Numbered from the stretch's first letter, positions 1 through 8,213 are shown. The stretch is 39,842 nt of DNA from Burkholderiales bacterium (GCA_026932425.1 JAIXKN010000039.1:29105-68946); one strand, 5' to 3'. The notes: generated by a model not told the origin, from the sequence alone. Translations and numbers: made by a program.

Positions 1-355
1 GTTCGTCGCGCTGCCGGGCGAGAACGGCGAGCTCGGCATCCTGCCGCGGCACACGCCGCTGATCACGCGCATCAAGCCCGGCGCGGTGCGCATCGAGCGC
101 GCCGACAACGGGCAGGAGGAGTTCGTGTTCGTGGCCGGCGGCATCCTCGAGGTGCAGCCGGGCACGGTGACGGTTCTTGCCGACACCGCGATCCGTGGCC
201 GCGACCTCGACGAGGCCAAGGCCAACGAGGCCAAGAAGCTCGCCGAGGAGGCGATCCGCAACGCCAAGAACGAGATCGACCTCGCGCGTGCGCAGAGCGA
301 GTTCGCGATGATGGCCGCGCAGATCGCCGCGATCGCGAAGCTGCGCAAGAAATAA
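1..355 (+). CDS. atpC: ATP synthase F1 epsilon subunit (5'-truncated by window edge)
   Basis: This is the C-terminal part of the epsilon subunit of F1Fo ATP synthase, the central-stalk subunit that links the gamma rotor to the c-ring and can inhibit ATP hydrolysis. The reading frame is open from base 2, and the start codon lies outside the window. The visible beta-sandwich portion includes [17 protein letters not shown] and [21 protein letters not shown], both strongly typical of AtpC. It is followed by an Ala/Glu/Lys-rich two-helix C-terminus ending in LRKK. About 117 residues are visible of a usual 138 or so. It should be the last gene of the atp operon, since the next gene is convergent. 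The assignment is very secure. Confidence 0.97.
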   Translation, partial: FVALPGENGELGILPRHTPLITRIKPGAVRIERADNGQEEFVFVAGGILEVQPGTVTVLADTAIRGRDLDEAKANEAKKLAEEAIRNAKNEIDLARAQSEFAMMAAQIAAIAKLRKK

Positions 356-362
356 GGCGCTG

Positions 363-372
363 GCCGTACGGC
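363..372. terminator. 10-bp palindrome between convergent atpC and acuI
   Basis: GCCGTACGGC is a perfect palindrome lying in the 18-bp gap between the two convergent stop codons. A hairpin here could serve as a compact bidirectional transcription stop. There is no T-run on either side, so intrinsic termination is not well supported. Confidence 0.25.
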
Positions 373-373
373 G

Positions 374-1360
374 TTAGCGGCGCACGTCGACGATGGTGCG
401 CCCGCGCACCTTGCCGTCGAGCAGCCGGGGTGCGTAGTCGATGACCTCGGACAGGCCGATCTCGGTCGCCATCGATTCGAGCCGCTTCGCGTCCAGGTGC
501 TTGGCCAGCAGCGCCCAGGCCTCGGTGCGCTGCACGTTGTCGATGAAGACGCTGTTGATGCCGTAGAGCGTCACGCCGCGCAGGATGAAGGGCATCACGG
601 TGGCCGGGAAGTCCCCGCCCTGCGCCAGGCCGCAAGCCGCCACCGCGCCGTGAAAGCGCGTCGCCGCGCAGGCGTTGGCCAGCGTGTGGCTGCCCACGGT
701 GTCGAGCACGCCGGCCCAGGTCTCCTTCTGCAGCGGCTTGCCCGGCTCCATCATCGGCGCCCGGTCGATCACGCGCGAGGCACCCAGGTCCTTCAGGTAA
801 GCCTCTTCCGAGAGGCGGCCCGTCGACGCGACGACCTTGTAGCCGAGTGACGCGAGCAGCGCGACGCCGACCGAGCCGACGCCCCCGGCCGCCCCCGTCA
901 CGAGGATTTCGCCATCGCCGGGGACCAGGCCGTGCCTTTGCAGCGCGCGCACGCACAAGGCCGCGGTGAAGCCGGCCGTTGCCACCGCCATCGCGGTGCG
1001 CGTCGTGAACGGCGCCGGAATCTTCAGCAGCCAGCCCGGATCGACGCGCTGACGCTGCGTCAGTCCGCCCCAGTGGTTCTCGCCCATGCCCCAGCCGGTG
1101 ATCACGACCTTGTCGCCGGGCTTCCAGGCCGGATCCGCGCTCGCAGCGACGGTGCCCGAGAGGTCGATGCCTGGCACCATCGGCCAGCTGCGAACGATCA
1201 GGCCGCGTCCGGTGACCGCGAGCGCGTCCTTGTAGTTCAGCGTCGAGTACTCGACGTCGACCGTCACCGCCCGATCGGGCAGCTCGGCGTCGTCCATGTC
1301 GCGCAGCTCGGCGCGCGTCTTGCGGTCTTCGGTCTGAGTCAGCAGCAGGGCCTTGAACAT
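374..1360 (-). CDS. acuI: MDR-family quinone oxidoreductase, acrylyl-CoA reductase (AcuI/YhdH) type
   Basis: A 328-residue zinc-independent medium-chain dehydrogenase/reductase. The N-terminal GroES-like half begins MFKALLLTQTEDRKTRAEL and contains STLNYKDALAVTGRG and MVPGIDLSGTV. A Rossmann nucleotide-binding segment with the fingerprint VTGAAGGVGSVGVALL follows near residues 150-165. The length and the YKDALA/PGIDLSG signature fit the YhdH/AcuI subfamily, whose characterised members reduce acryloyl-CoA to propionyl-CoA with NADPH. The start is supported by GGAGAGC a few bases upstream of the ATG. The gene lies 65 bp downstream of the lemA-TPM operon on the same strand but probably has its own role. 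The substrate is inferred from the family only; other YhdH-like enzymes are poorly characterised. Confidence 0.88.
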   Translation of the reverse strand: MFKALLLTQTEDRKTRAELRDMDDAELPDRAVTVDVEYSTLNYKDALAVTGRGLIVRSWPMVPGIDLSGTVAASADPAWKPGDKVVITGWGMGENHWGGLTQRQRVDPGWLLKIPAPFTTRTAMAVATAGFTAALCVRALQRHGLVPGDGEILVTGAAGGVGSVGVALLASLGYKVVASTGRLSEEAYLKDLGASRVIDRAPMMEPGKPLQKETWAGVLDTVGSHTLANACAATRFHGAVAACGLAQGGDFPATVMPFILRGVTLYGINSVFIDNVQRTEAWALLAKHLDAKRLESMATEIGLSEVIDYAPRLLDGKVRGRTIVDVRR

Positions 1361-1425
1361 CGTTGCTCTCCGACGATCGATTGGACGGGTTCGGCGCGAT
1401 GGTACGCCCCGGGGCGCAACCGCGC

Positions 1426-1929
1426 TTAGCGCTGCACCGGCCGATCCGGCAACTCGTTGCCGACGGCACCAGGGGCCGAGATCAGGTGTGCGCGCAACAG
1501 CTCCCCGACCGAATCGACCGCCTCGGCCAGACCTTCCTCAACCCGCCCGGCCCGCAAGGCTTCGCCCAGCCTCGCCGCGATCGCGTCCCATTGCCCCTGC
1601 CGCACGACACGCGCGACCCCACGATCGCAGACGATCTCGATCGCGCGCTCGGCGCGCAGCAGGTAGATCAGCACGCCGTTGTTGGCCTCGGTGTCCCAGA
1701 CCCGAAGCTGCCCGAACATCATGATCGCGCGCTCGCGGACACTGGTTCCCCGCCAGACGAGCGGCAGCGGCAGCGCGCCCTCGATGCAGATGCGGATTTC
1801 CCCGCCATGCCCCAGCTCGCTGCGGCGCACGCGCTCGGCGAGACGGTCCAGGGCCGCGTCGTCGAGCATGCGCCTCGCGTCGCGGTCGTCGAACCAGCGG
1901 TGCCTGAGAACGCGCAGCCAACGCTTCAT
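1426..1929 (-). CDS. TPM-domain protein, soluble (second TPM gene of operon)
   Basis: A 167-residue protein of the TPM (DUF477, TLP18.3/Psb32/MOLO-1) family. The domain core is visible in GGEIRICIEGALPLPL, REERAIMMFG-like RERAIMMFGQLRVWDTEAN and NGVLIYLLRAERAIEIVCD. It has no signal peptide or membrane segment, unlike the preceding gene. A longer reading frame exists upstream, but its extra 38 residues are arginine-rich and overlap the glycine-rich tail of the neighbouring gene in another frame, so the ATG at 1929 (MKRWLRVLRHRWFDD) is preferred. It is the third gene of a lemA-TPM-TPM set, 23 bp after its neighbour. Its molecular function is not established; proposed links to membrane stress or envelope protein quality control come from related operons only. 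Confidence 0.85.
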   Translation of the reverse strand: MKRWLRVLRHRWFDDRDARRMLDDAALDRLAERVRRSELGHGGEIRICIEGALPLPLVWRGTSVRERAIMMFGQLRVWDTEANNGVLIYLLRAERAIEIVCDRGVARVVRQGQWDAIAARLGEALRAGRVEEGLAEAVDSVGELLRAHLISAPGAVGNELPDRPVQR

Positions 1930-1952
1930 CGCCTTTCGCCTCTCCCCACCGC

Positions 1953-2882
1953 TCACCAGTCGCCCGATGCCCCGCCGCCGCCGAAGTCTCCGCCGCCGCC
2001 GGAGGAAAAGCCGCCACCGCCGCCGCCCGATCCACCGCTCCAACCGCCGCTACCCCAGCCCCCACCGGTGCCGATCCAGGTGCCTCCCCGGCCGTGCCAT
2101 CCGTCGCGTCGCATCGCGCCGGCGCCGAAGAGCCCGGTCATCACCAGCGCCGCGAAGGCCACGAGCAATGCCAGCACGAGCCCCGCGCCCAGCCACCACG
2201 CGAGTGCACCGAGTGCCGCCGACGTGGTCAGCGTTCCCAGCCTGCGCCCGAGCACGGCGGTCAGCATCGGTGCGATGAAGAACCAGGCGATGAAGACGAA
2301 AGCGATGGTGTCCGAATCGATCCCGTGATCGCCGGGCTGTGCCTTCGGTGCGGGCAGGTCCTCGCCGCGGATGCGCGCGATCAAGGCGTCGACCGCACCG
2401 TCCAGACCGCCCGCGTAGTCGCCTTCGCGAAAACGCGGGCTGATCTGCCGGTCGATGATCTGGCGTGCCGCCAGGTCCGGAATCGCGCCCTCCAGCGCCT
2501 TGGCAACCTCGATGCGCACGCGCCGGTCGGACTTGGCGACGACGATGAGCAGGCCGTCGCCGACTTCGCGGCGCCCGATCTTCCAGCTGTCGGCGACGCG
2601 ATGCGCGTAGGCCGCAATGTCCTCGGGCTGCGTGCTCGCGACGATCAGCACGACGATCTGCGGCCCGGCCTCGGCTTCGAATGCCGCGAGCTTCGCCTCG
2701 AGCGCCTGCCGCTGGCCAGAGCTGAGCGTGCCCGTCTGGTCGATCACCCGCGCGCTGAGCGCGGGGATCGGCAACAGGTCCTGTGCGCGCACGCCGGACG
2801 CGAGAAGCAGCAGCAACGCGGCGAGCAGCGTCGCTACCGCTGTGCTCCAGCGCGCGACCGGGCGCGCGCGATCCGGCGCCAT
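1953..2882 (-). CDS. Secreted TPM-domain protein, YgcG type, with glycine-rich tail
   Basis: A 309-residue envelope protein. The first ~35 residues form a signal sequence (ATLLAALLLLLASGVRAQ). A TPM domain follows at about 40-165 with VIDQTGTLSSGQRQALEAKL, PQIVVLIVAST and GRREVGDGLLIVVAKSDRR. Two hydrophobic segments lie near residues 195-250 (TIAFVFIAWFFIAPMLTAV and the stretch around LGAGLVLALLVAFAALVM). The C-terminus is a Gly/Ser/Trp-rich tail ending GGGGASGDW, a recognised feature of YgcG-like proteins. The ATG at 2882 was chosen over an in-frame TTG six bases upstream. It starts 7 bp after the lemA stop, so translational coupling is likely. LemA and YgcG proteins are commonly encoded together; the biochemical role is unknown. 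Confidence 0.92.
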   Translation of the reverse strand: MAPDRARPVARWSTAVATLLAALLLLLASGVRAQDLLPIPALSARVIDQTGTLSSGQRQALEAKLAAFEAEAGPQIVVLIVASTQPEDIAAYAHRVADSWKIGRREVGDGLLIVVAKSDRRVRIEVAKALEGAIPDLAARQIIDRQISPRFREGDYAGGLDGAVDALIARIRGEDLPAPKAQPGDHGIDSDTIAFVFIAWFFIAPMLTAVLGRRLGTLTTSAALGALAWWLGAGLVLALLVAFAALVMTGLFGAGAMRRDGWHGRGGTWIGTGGGWGSGGWSGGSGGGGGGFSSGGGGDFGGGGASGDW

Positions 2883-2889
2883 CGGCAAG

Positions 2890-3501
2890 CTAGTTCGTCG
2901 CCGGCTTGCCGAAGTCGACCTTGGGCGGCGCCGAGATCGCGGCCTCGTCGGCCACGGTGAAGCTGGGCTTGACCTTGTAGCCGAAGATCATCGCCGTCAG
3001 GTTCGTCGGGAAGCTGCGCGTCAGCACGTTGTACTCCTGCACCGCCTTGATGTAGCGGTTGCGCGCGACGGTGATGCGGTTCTCGGTCCCTTCGAGCTGC
3101 ACGCGCAGGTCCTGGAAGGCCTGGTTGGCCTTGAGGTTCGGATAGTTCTCGACGACGGCCATCAGCCGGCTCAGCGCGCCGGTGAGTTCCCCTTGCGCCG
3201 CCTGGAACTTCTGGAAGGCCTCCGGGTTGTTCACGAGCTCGGGCGTGGCCTGGATCGAGGTCGCCCTGGCGCGCGCCTCGATCACCTTGCTCAGCGTCTC
3301 CTGCTCGAAGTTGGCCTCGCCCTTGACCGTGGCGACGAGGTTGGGAACCAGGTCCGCCCGTCGCTGGTACTGGTTGAGGACTTCGCTCCACGCAGCGTTG
3401 ACCTGCTCGTCCAGGCGCTGGAAATCGTTGTAGCCACAGCCGCCGAGCAGCAGCGTGACCAGGACCAGTGCCGCGCTCATCCATCCCCGCATGCGCCCCA
3501 T
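2890..3501 (-). CDS. lemA: LemA family lipoprotein
   Basis: A 203-residue LemA-family protein. The N-terminus is a lipoprotein signal with lipobox LLGGC, so the mature protein should be lipid-anchored by its cysteine. The helical body carries the family signature: LNQYQRRADLVPNLVATVKG, an EARARAT segment, VVENYPNLKANQAFQDLR and RNRYIKAVQEYNVLTRSFP. ATGs occur at 3513, 3501 and 3492. The one at 3501 is preferred because GGAG sits six bases before it. It is the first gene of the lemA-TPM-TPM operon and is divergent from hemE across a ~130-bp intergenic region that must hold both promoters. LemA function remains undefined; co-occurrence with TPM proteins is the main clue. Confidence 0.93.
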   Translation of the reverse strand: MGRMRGWMSAALVLVTLLLGGCGYNDFQRLDEQVNAAWSEVLNQYQRRADLVPNLVATVKGEANFEQETLSKVIEARARATSIQATPELVNNPEAFQKFQAAQGELTGALSRLMAVVENYPNLKANQAFQDLRVQLEGTENRITVARNRYIKAVQEYNVLTRSFPTNLTAMIFGYKVKPSFTVADEAAISAPPKVDFGKPATN

Positions 3502-3622
3502 CGTGCACTCCATCGACCTTCGAATTCCCGGATGCTAGCTGAGCCCACAAGCGATTGCGGAGCCGGGACCCGCCCACGCCCGCTGCATCCGTCCTGACCG
3601 GCGTGTCGCGCGAGGGCGCCCC

Positions 3623-3628
3623 GATAAT
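3623..3628 (+). promoter_or_regulatory. -10-like hexamer just upstream of hemE
   Basis: GATAAT matches the sigma-70 -10 consensus at five of six positions and ends 7 bp before the hemE ATG. A start site at the usual distance would fall at or next to the ATG, giving a leaderless or near-leaderless mRNA. No good -35 hexamer stands at 17 bp spacing, and there is no Shine-Dalgarno sequence before the ATG, which fits the leaderless idea but does not prove it. Confidence 0.35.
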
Positions 3629-3635
3629 CGCCCGC

Positions 3636-4769
3636 ATGACTGCGCCGCTCATCAACGACAGCTTCCTGCGCGCCTGCCTGCGCCAGCCCACGCCCCACAC
3701 GCCGGTGTGGCTGATGCGCCAGGCAGGGCGCTATCTGCCCGAGTACCGCGCGACGCGGGAGAAGGCCGGCAACAGCTTCATGGGTCTGGCGACGAACGTC
3801 CAGTACGCGACCGAGGTCACGCTGCAGCCGCTGGATCGTTTTCCGCTCGACGCCGCGATCCTCTTCAGCGACATCCTGACCGTCCCGGATGCGATGGGCC
3901 TGGGCCTGTCCTTCGGCGCCGGCGAGGGCCCGAGGTTCGCGCATCCGGTGCGTGACGAGGCCGCGGTTGGCGCGCTGCGCGTTCCCGACATGCAGCGGCT
4001 GCGCTATGTCTTCGATGCCGTCGCCTCGATCCGCCGCGCGCTTCTGACGCGCGACGCGCAGGGCCGCGAAGCGGGCCGTGTGCCGCTGATCGGCTTTGCG
4101 GGCAGTCCGTGGACGCTGGCCTGCTACATGGTCGAGGGCGGCAGCAGTTCGGACTACCGGCTCGTCAAGACGATGCTCTATGCGCGTCCGGACCTGATGC
4201 ACCGCATCCTGCAGGTCAACGCCGATGCGGTGAGCGTCTATCTGAACACGCAGATCGAATCCGGCGCGCAGGCGGTGATGATCTTCGACAGCTGGGGCGG
4301 GGTGCTCGCCGACGGCGCGTTCCAGCGCTTCAGCCTCGACTACACGCGCCGCGTCGTCGCCGGCCTGAAGCGCGAGAAGGAGGGGCGGCGCATCCCGGTG
4401 ATCGTCTTCACCAAGGGCGGCGGCCTGTGGCTGGAGGCGATCGCCGGCTGCGGCGCCGACGTCGTCGGCGTCGACTGGACGGTCGACCTTGCGCAGGCGC
4501 GCGCGCGCGTCGGGCAGCGCGTCGCGTTGCAGGGCAACCTCGATCCGATGGTCCTCTTCGCGCCCCCGGAGGTCGTGGCGCGCGAGGCGCAGGCCGTGCT
4601 CGATCGCTTCGGTCCGCCGCAGCGGGGCGATGGCGGCTGGGAAGGCCACGTCTTCAACCTGGGCCATGGCATCAACCAGCACACGCCACCCGAGCATGTG
4701 AGCGCGCTGGTCGAGGCCGTGCATGCGCACTCGCGGGTGCTGCGGCAGCAACGCGCAAGCGAGTCCTGA
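3636..4769 (+). CDS. hemE: Uroporphyrinogen III decarboxylase
   Basis: A 377-residue HemE, which removes the four acetate carboxyls of uroporphyrinogen III to give coproporphyrinogen III in cytosolic haem synthesis. The diagnostic N-terminal motif [16 protein letters not shown] is present. So are the active-site aspartate segment [14 protein letters not shown], the signature [46 protein letters not shown] and the C-terminal [16 protein letters not shown]. The length is slightly above the ~355 typical of enterobacterial HemE because of a short insert around [10 protein letters not shown] and a longer C-terminus. The ATG at 3636 was chosen because the family begins just before this point; the frame is open further upstream but the extra residues are not HemE-like. 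It is followed by the structured intergenic region before priA. Confidence 0.97.
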   Translation: MTAPLINDSFLRACLRQPTPHTPVWLMRQAGRYLPEYRATREKAGNSFMGLATNVQYATEVTLQPLDRFPLDAAILFSDILTVPDAMGLGLSFGAGEGPRFAHPVRDEAAVGALRVPDMQRLRYVFDAVASIRRALLTRDAQGREAGRVPLIGFAGSPWTLACYMVEGGSSSDYRLVKTMLYARPDLMHRILQVNADAVSVYLNTQIESGAQAVMIFDSWGGVLADGAFQRFSLDYTRRVVAGLKREKEGRRIPVIVFTKGGGLWLEAIAGCGADVVGVDWTVDLAQARARVGQRVALQGNLDPMVLFAPPEVVAREAQAVLDRFGPPQRGDGGWEGHVFNLGHGINQHTPPEHVSALVEAVHAHSRVLRQQRASES

Positions 4770-4803
4770 AGCGCTTGCGGGTTCGGTGCACGCCGACGGC
4801 GTG
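4754..4803 (+). terminator. Paired hairpins at the 3' end of hemE
   Basis: An 8-bp perfect inverted repeat (CGCAAGCG at 4754-4761, CGCTTGCG at 4772-4779, 10-nt loop) spans the hemE stop codon. Ten bases further on, a 7-bp one (CACGCCG at 4789-4795, CGGCGTG at 4797-4803) is separated by a single base. Neither is followed by a T-run, so the pair may be a factor-dependent terminator or an mRNA 3'-end stabiliser. Confidence 0.4.
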
Positions 4804-5173
4804 AGCAGGCACTTCGCCGCTTGATCCCGGCCCGTCTGCACCGTGACTTCGGTCCATCGGACTTGACTTATCCCCAATTCGGTGTCACCGGCGCATATGC
4901 ACGATGGCGCGCGGGCCGACCTCCGGGATGACCCTCGCAAGCGCGCTAAGTTGTTGATTTGACGTAAATCGCGCAGGTGCTGCGAAATCGGGCAATCCAA
5001 GCGGGCGCCCGCAGAATCAATCACTTGGCGCAGCTGACCGCATCTTTCGCACAAAGTTATCCACAGCGCGCGTGGATGAGTGAAAAAGTCCAACGACAAC
5101 AGACGCTTAGCGCCTGTTCTTGAAATGAAACCGAGAAAACGCCGGTAACTGCGGCGTTCGTTCCAAAGGCCTG
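4770..5173. other. 404-bp intergenic region between hemE and priA, rich in inverted repeats
   Basis: No convincing coding region was found here. After the hemE 3' hairpins it contains a DnaA-box-like TTATCCCCA at 4868-4876 and a series of inverted repeats. These are GATTT/AAATC at 4956-4970, CGCAG/CTGCG at 4972-4984, the perfect 12-bp palindrome GCGGGCGCCCGC at 5001-5012, ATCCAC/GTGGAT at 5059-5077, ACAGACGC/GCGCCTGT (one mismatch) at 5099-5117, and AACGCCG/CGGCGTT at 5138-5158. The last lies 15 bases before the priA ATG. The segment 5080-5140 is less GC-rich than its surroundings. It should at least hold the priA promoter and leader; a structured RNA or a DnaA-binding locus is possible. Confidence 0.6.
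5057..5079 (+). promoter_or_regulatory. DnaA box (perfect TTATCCACA) within an inverted repeat
   Basis: TTATCCACA at 5057-5065 is an exact match to the high-affinity DnaA box. It forms one arm of an inverted repeat whose other arm (CGTGGATGA, 5071-5079) reads as a two-mismatch box on the opposite strand. A weaker two-mismatch copy (TTTCGCACA) lies at 5045-5053 and a one-mismatch copy (TTATCCCCA) at 4868-4876. Location about 100 bp upstream of the replication-restart gene priA makes DnaA-linked regulation plausible. A 9-mer can occur by chance, although an AT-rich one is uncommon in this GC-rich DNA. Confidence 0.5.
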
Positions 5174-7234
5174 ATGCATCGCCTCTCCGTTGCCGTCGAG
5201 CTGCCGCAGCATGCGCCGATCGGCGCGCTGCTCGACTATCAAAGTGAGCAACCGCTGCCGCCAGGAAGCCTGGTTCGCGTGCCTCTTGGCAAGCGGGACG
5301 TTGCAGGCATCGTCTGGGGCAGCGGCGGTCCGGCGACCGCGCCGGATGGCGTCGTGCTGCGGCCGGTGCTCGAGGTGCTGGAGGGCCTTCCGCCGGTGTC
5401 GGTCGCATGGCGCGAACTTGTCGAGTTTGCGGCCACTTACTATCAGCGGCAGGTGGGTGAACTGGCACTCGGCGTCCTGCCACCGGAGCTTCGCAAAACG
5501 GACGACCGCCAGCTCGGCCGACGCCTCACGCGACTGCTGCGCGCCGCGGATGCGTCGTCGGAGCCAGCCGCCGAAGCCGCTGCCGTGCCCTCGGTCGCGC
5601 GCCCCGAGTTGTCCGCGGATCAGGCGGCGGTCTTGCAGCAGTTGCAGCACCTGGGGATGGGAACCGCACTGCTTCACGGCGTGACCGGCAGCGGCAAGAC
5701 CGAGGTCTACCTGCAGGCCGCCGAGGCGACGCTGGCTGCCGGGCGCCAGGTCCTGATGCTCGTGCCGGAGATCAACCTCACGCCGCAACTGCAGGCGCGC
5801 GTGGCGGCGCGCTTTCCGGGGCGCGAGCTCGTGAGCCTGCACAGCGCGCTGACGCCGGCGCAGCGGCTCAATCACTGGCTGCTCGCGCACCTGGGGCGCG
5901 CGGACCTGGTGCTCGGCACCCGCTTGGCGGTCTTCGCGTCGATGCCGCGGCTGGGACTGATCGTCGTCGACGAGGAACACGACGCGAGCTTCAAGCAGCA
6001 GGAAGGTGCGCGTTATTCGGCGCGCGACGTCGCGGTCTATCGCGGGAACCTGGAGAAGCTGCCGGTGATCCTGGGATCGGCCACGCCCTCGCTGGAGAGC
6101 TGGCAGCGGGCGCTCGAGGGACGCTACCGCCGCCTGTCGCTGCCGACGCGCATCGGCGAGGGCGCGATGCCACGCGTGCGCCTGCTGGACACCGGAAGCC
6201 TGCCGCGCACGCACGGCGTCCTGCCGGCGCTGGCGCCAGCCTTGCAGGCCGCGGTGCAGGAGCGCATCGCGCGTGGCGAGCAGAGCCTGCTCCTGCTCAA
6301 CCGTCGCGGCTACGCGCCGGTGCTGCACTGCCATCAATGCCAGTGGAAGAGCGGCTGCCCGCATTGCAGCGCCTGGCGCGTCTTTCACAAGGCCGACCGC
6401 ACGCTGCGCTGCCACCACTGCGGCTACACCGAAGCGGTGCCGCGCGCCTGCCCCGAGTGCGGCAACCTCGACATCGCGCCGCTGGGCCGTGGCACCGAGA
6501 AGCTCGAGGAACAGCTCGCGACCCTGCTACCCGGTGCCCGCATCGCGCGCATCGACGCCGACAGCACGCGGCACAAGGGCGCGCTCGAGCGCCAGCTGGC
6601 TGCGGTGCACGACGGCGAGGTCGACGTCCTCGTCGGCACGCAGATGGTCGCCAAAGGTCACGACTTCCGCCGCATGACGCTGGTGGCCGCGATCAATCCT
6701 GACGGCGCGCTCTACAGCAGCGACTTCCGCGCGCCGGAGCGCCTGTTCGCGCTGCTCATGCAGGCCGCCGGGCGCGCCGGCCGCGACGCGGGGCAGGCGG
6801 CGCGCAGCGAGATGTGGATCCAGACCGCCTACCCCGGCCACGCGCTCTACCAGGCGCTGCTGCGACACGACTTCGAGGCCTTCGCGCAGAGCCAGCTCGA
6901 CGAGCGCCGGCGCGCCGGCCTGCCGCCGTTCAGCTTCCTCGCCCTCGTGCGCGCCGAGGCGCGCGACGCGGAAGTGGCGGCAGGCTTCCTGCGCGCCGCT
7001 GCCCAGGCCGCCGCCGAGCGGCCAGAGGGCGCGGCGGTGAGCCTTTACCCGCCGGTGCCGCCCGCGGTGCCGCGCGTGGCCGGCGTCGAACGCATGCAGA
7101 TGCTGTGCGAATCGGCATCGCGGCCGGCGCTGCAGCGCTTCCTCGCCGCCTGGCTGCCCACGCTGCACGCGCTGCGGCGCGCGCACAAGGGTCTGGCGCG
7201 CTGGGCGATCGACGTCGATCCGCTGGCGATCTGA
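5174..7234 (+). CDS. priA: Primosomal replication protein N' (PriA helicase)
   Basis: A 686-residue superfamily-2 DNA helicase that recognises stalled or repaired replication forks and starts reloading of DnaB. The N-terminal 3'-end-binding domain begins MHRLSVAVELPQHAPIGALL. Walker A is GVTGSGKTE at residues 169-177, and Walker B is the DEEH box in LIVVDEEHDASFKQQ. GSATPSLESW is motif III. The zinc-binding module is visible as CHQCQWKSGCPHC followed by CHHCGYTEAVPRACPECG. The helicase C-terminal motifs include VGTQMVAKGHDF and QAAGRAGR. The length is a little short of the E. coli protein (732). The ATG lies 15 bases after a hairpin. It ends 13 bp from the stop codon of the convergent permease gene. 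Confidence 0.97.
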   Translation: MHRLSVAVELPQHAPIGALLDYQSEQPLPPGSLVRVPLGKRDVAGIVWGSGGPATAPDGVVLRPVLEVLEGLPPVSVAWRELVEFAATYYQRQVGELALGVLPPELRKTDDRQLGRRLTRLLRAADASSEPAAEAAAVPSVARPELSADQAAVLQQLQHLGMGTALLHGVTGSGKTEVYLQAAEATLAAGRQVLMLVPEINLTPQLQARVAARFPGRELVSLHSALTPAQRLNHWLLAHLGRADLVLGTRLAVFASMPRLGLIVVDEEHDASFKQQEGARYSARDVAVYRGNLEKLPVILGSATPSLESWQRALEGRYRRLSLPTRIGEGAMPRVRLLDTGSLPRTHGVLPALAPALQAAVQERIARGEQSLLLLNRRGYAPVLHCHQCQWKSGCPHCSAWRVFHKADRTLRCHHCGYTEAVPRACPECGNLDIAPLGRGTEKLEEQLATLLPGARIARIDADSTRHKGALERQLAAVHDGEVDVLVGTQMVAKGHDFRRMTLVAAINPDGALYSSDFRAPERLFALLMQAAGRAGRDAGQAARSEMWIQTAYPGHALYQALLRHDFEAFAQSQLDERRRAGLPPFSFLALVRAEARDAEVAAGFLRAAAQAAAERPEGAAVSLYPPVPPAVPRVAGVERMQMLCESASRPALQRFLAAWLPTLHALRRAHKGLARWAIDVDPLAI

Positions 7235-7247
7235 CGTCGCGCCGGCA

Positions 7248-8213
7248 TCAAGCGGGCTGCACGCCAAAGAGCGCGGCGATCGCGGTGAAACTCGCGAAGG
7301 CCGCGACCGTCGAGCTCATGATGATGCGCGCGACGCGGCCGGTGTCGGCGCCGTAGCGCTCGGCGAGCATCGCGACGTTGCTCGCGCTCGGAAGCGCGGC
7401 GACGAGCACGATCGTCGTCAGCGCGAAGTCGTCGAGCGGGAGCCCGGCGCGTTGCGCGGCAAGTCCAAGGACGAACAGCATCGCCGGGTGCAGCAGCAGC
7501 TTGACCGCGGCGATCGGCAGGTAACGCGAGGGCGGTGTTCGCGTGTGCGCATGCCGGCCGGCGCGCCAGAGCACGGCTCCGATCGTGAACAGCGCCACGG
7601 GGCTCGCCGCGTCGGCGAGCATCTTCACCGTCGCATCCGCCGGAGCCCAGAGGCGCCAGCCGAGCGCCGAGAAGAGCGCGCCGAGCGCGATCGCCCACGG
7701 CATCGGGTTCTTCGTCACGCCCAGCAGGATGCGTCGCAGCGCCAGCCAGCGGCCGTGCGCGCTGCTGCCCTGTGCCTCGGCAACCGCCAGGCAGGCAGTC
7801 GTCGTGACGACGAGGTCGGCGGTGAGCACGCTGATCGTCGGCCCCGCGGCAGCCTCACCCAGCAGTGCGACGAGCAACGGCACCCCCATGAAGCCGGTGT
7901 TCGGGAACACCGCGACCAGCGCGCCGAAGGCGGCGTCCCGAAGCGGCACCGCGTCGCTGCGGGTCGACGCGATCGTCGCGCCGGCCAGCAGCGCCGCGCA
8001 CAGCAGGTAGACGAAGAGGATCGCCGGGTTCAGCAGTTCGAGCACCGGCATGCCCGCGCCGAAGCGAAAGAGCAGGCAGGGCAGCGCGAAATAGAGGACG
8101 AAGCCGTTGAGCCCCGGGATCGCCGCCTCCGGCAGCCAGCCCTGCCGCGCCGCGACCCAGCCGCAGAGCACGAGCGCGAAGAAGGGGGCGGTGATGAGGA
8201 GGATGGCGGTCAT
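7248..8213 (-). CDS. AEC (auxin efflux carrier) family transporter
   Basis: A 321-residue, highly hydrophobic inner-membrane protein with about ten predicted membrane segments. It begins MTAILLITAPFFALVLCGW and contains GFVLYFALPCLLFRFGAG, which carries the family's conserved N-terminal proline-containing motif. Further features are AVFPNTGFMGVPLLVAL and, in the C-terminal half, ASPVALFTIGAVLW and LLLHPAMLFVLGL. These fit the bacterial AEC/YfdV/MleP permease group, whose members move small carboxylates such as malonate or malate or are uncharacterised. The frame stays open far upstream, but the extra residues are Arg/Ser-rich and not membrane-like, so the ATG at 8213 is used. No substrate can be assigned; the neighbours give no clue. 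Confidence 0.88.
   Translation of the reverse strand: MTAILLITAPFFALVLCGWVAARQGWLPEAAIPGLNGFVLYFALPCLLFRFGAGMPVLELLNPAILFVYLLCAALLAGATIASTRSDAVPLRDAAFGALVAVFPNTGFMGVPLLVALLGEAAAGPTISVLTADLVVTTTACLAVAEAQGSSAHGRWLALRRILLGVTKNPMPWAIALGALFSALGWRLWAPADATVKMLADAASPVALFTIGAVLWRAGRHAHTRTPPSRYLPIAAVKLLLHPAMLFVLGLAAQRAGLPLDDFALTTIVLVAALPSASNVAMLAERYGADTGRVARIIMSSTVAAFASFTAIAALFGVQPA

Noticed and set aside
4770-5173. The hemE-priA gap as the chromosomal replication origin
   Set aside because: Only one perfect and a few imperfect DnaA boxes are present, there is no strong AT-rich unwinding element, and dnaA/dnaN are not next to it. Kept only as a structured or DnaA-linked regulatory region.
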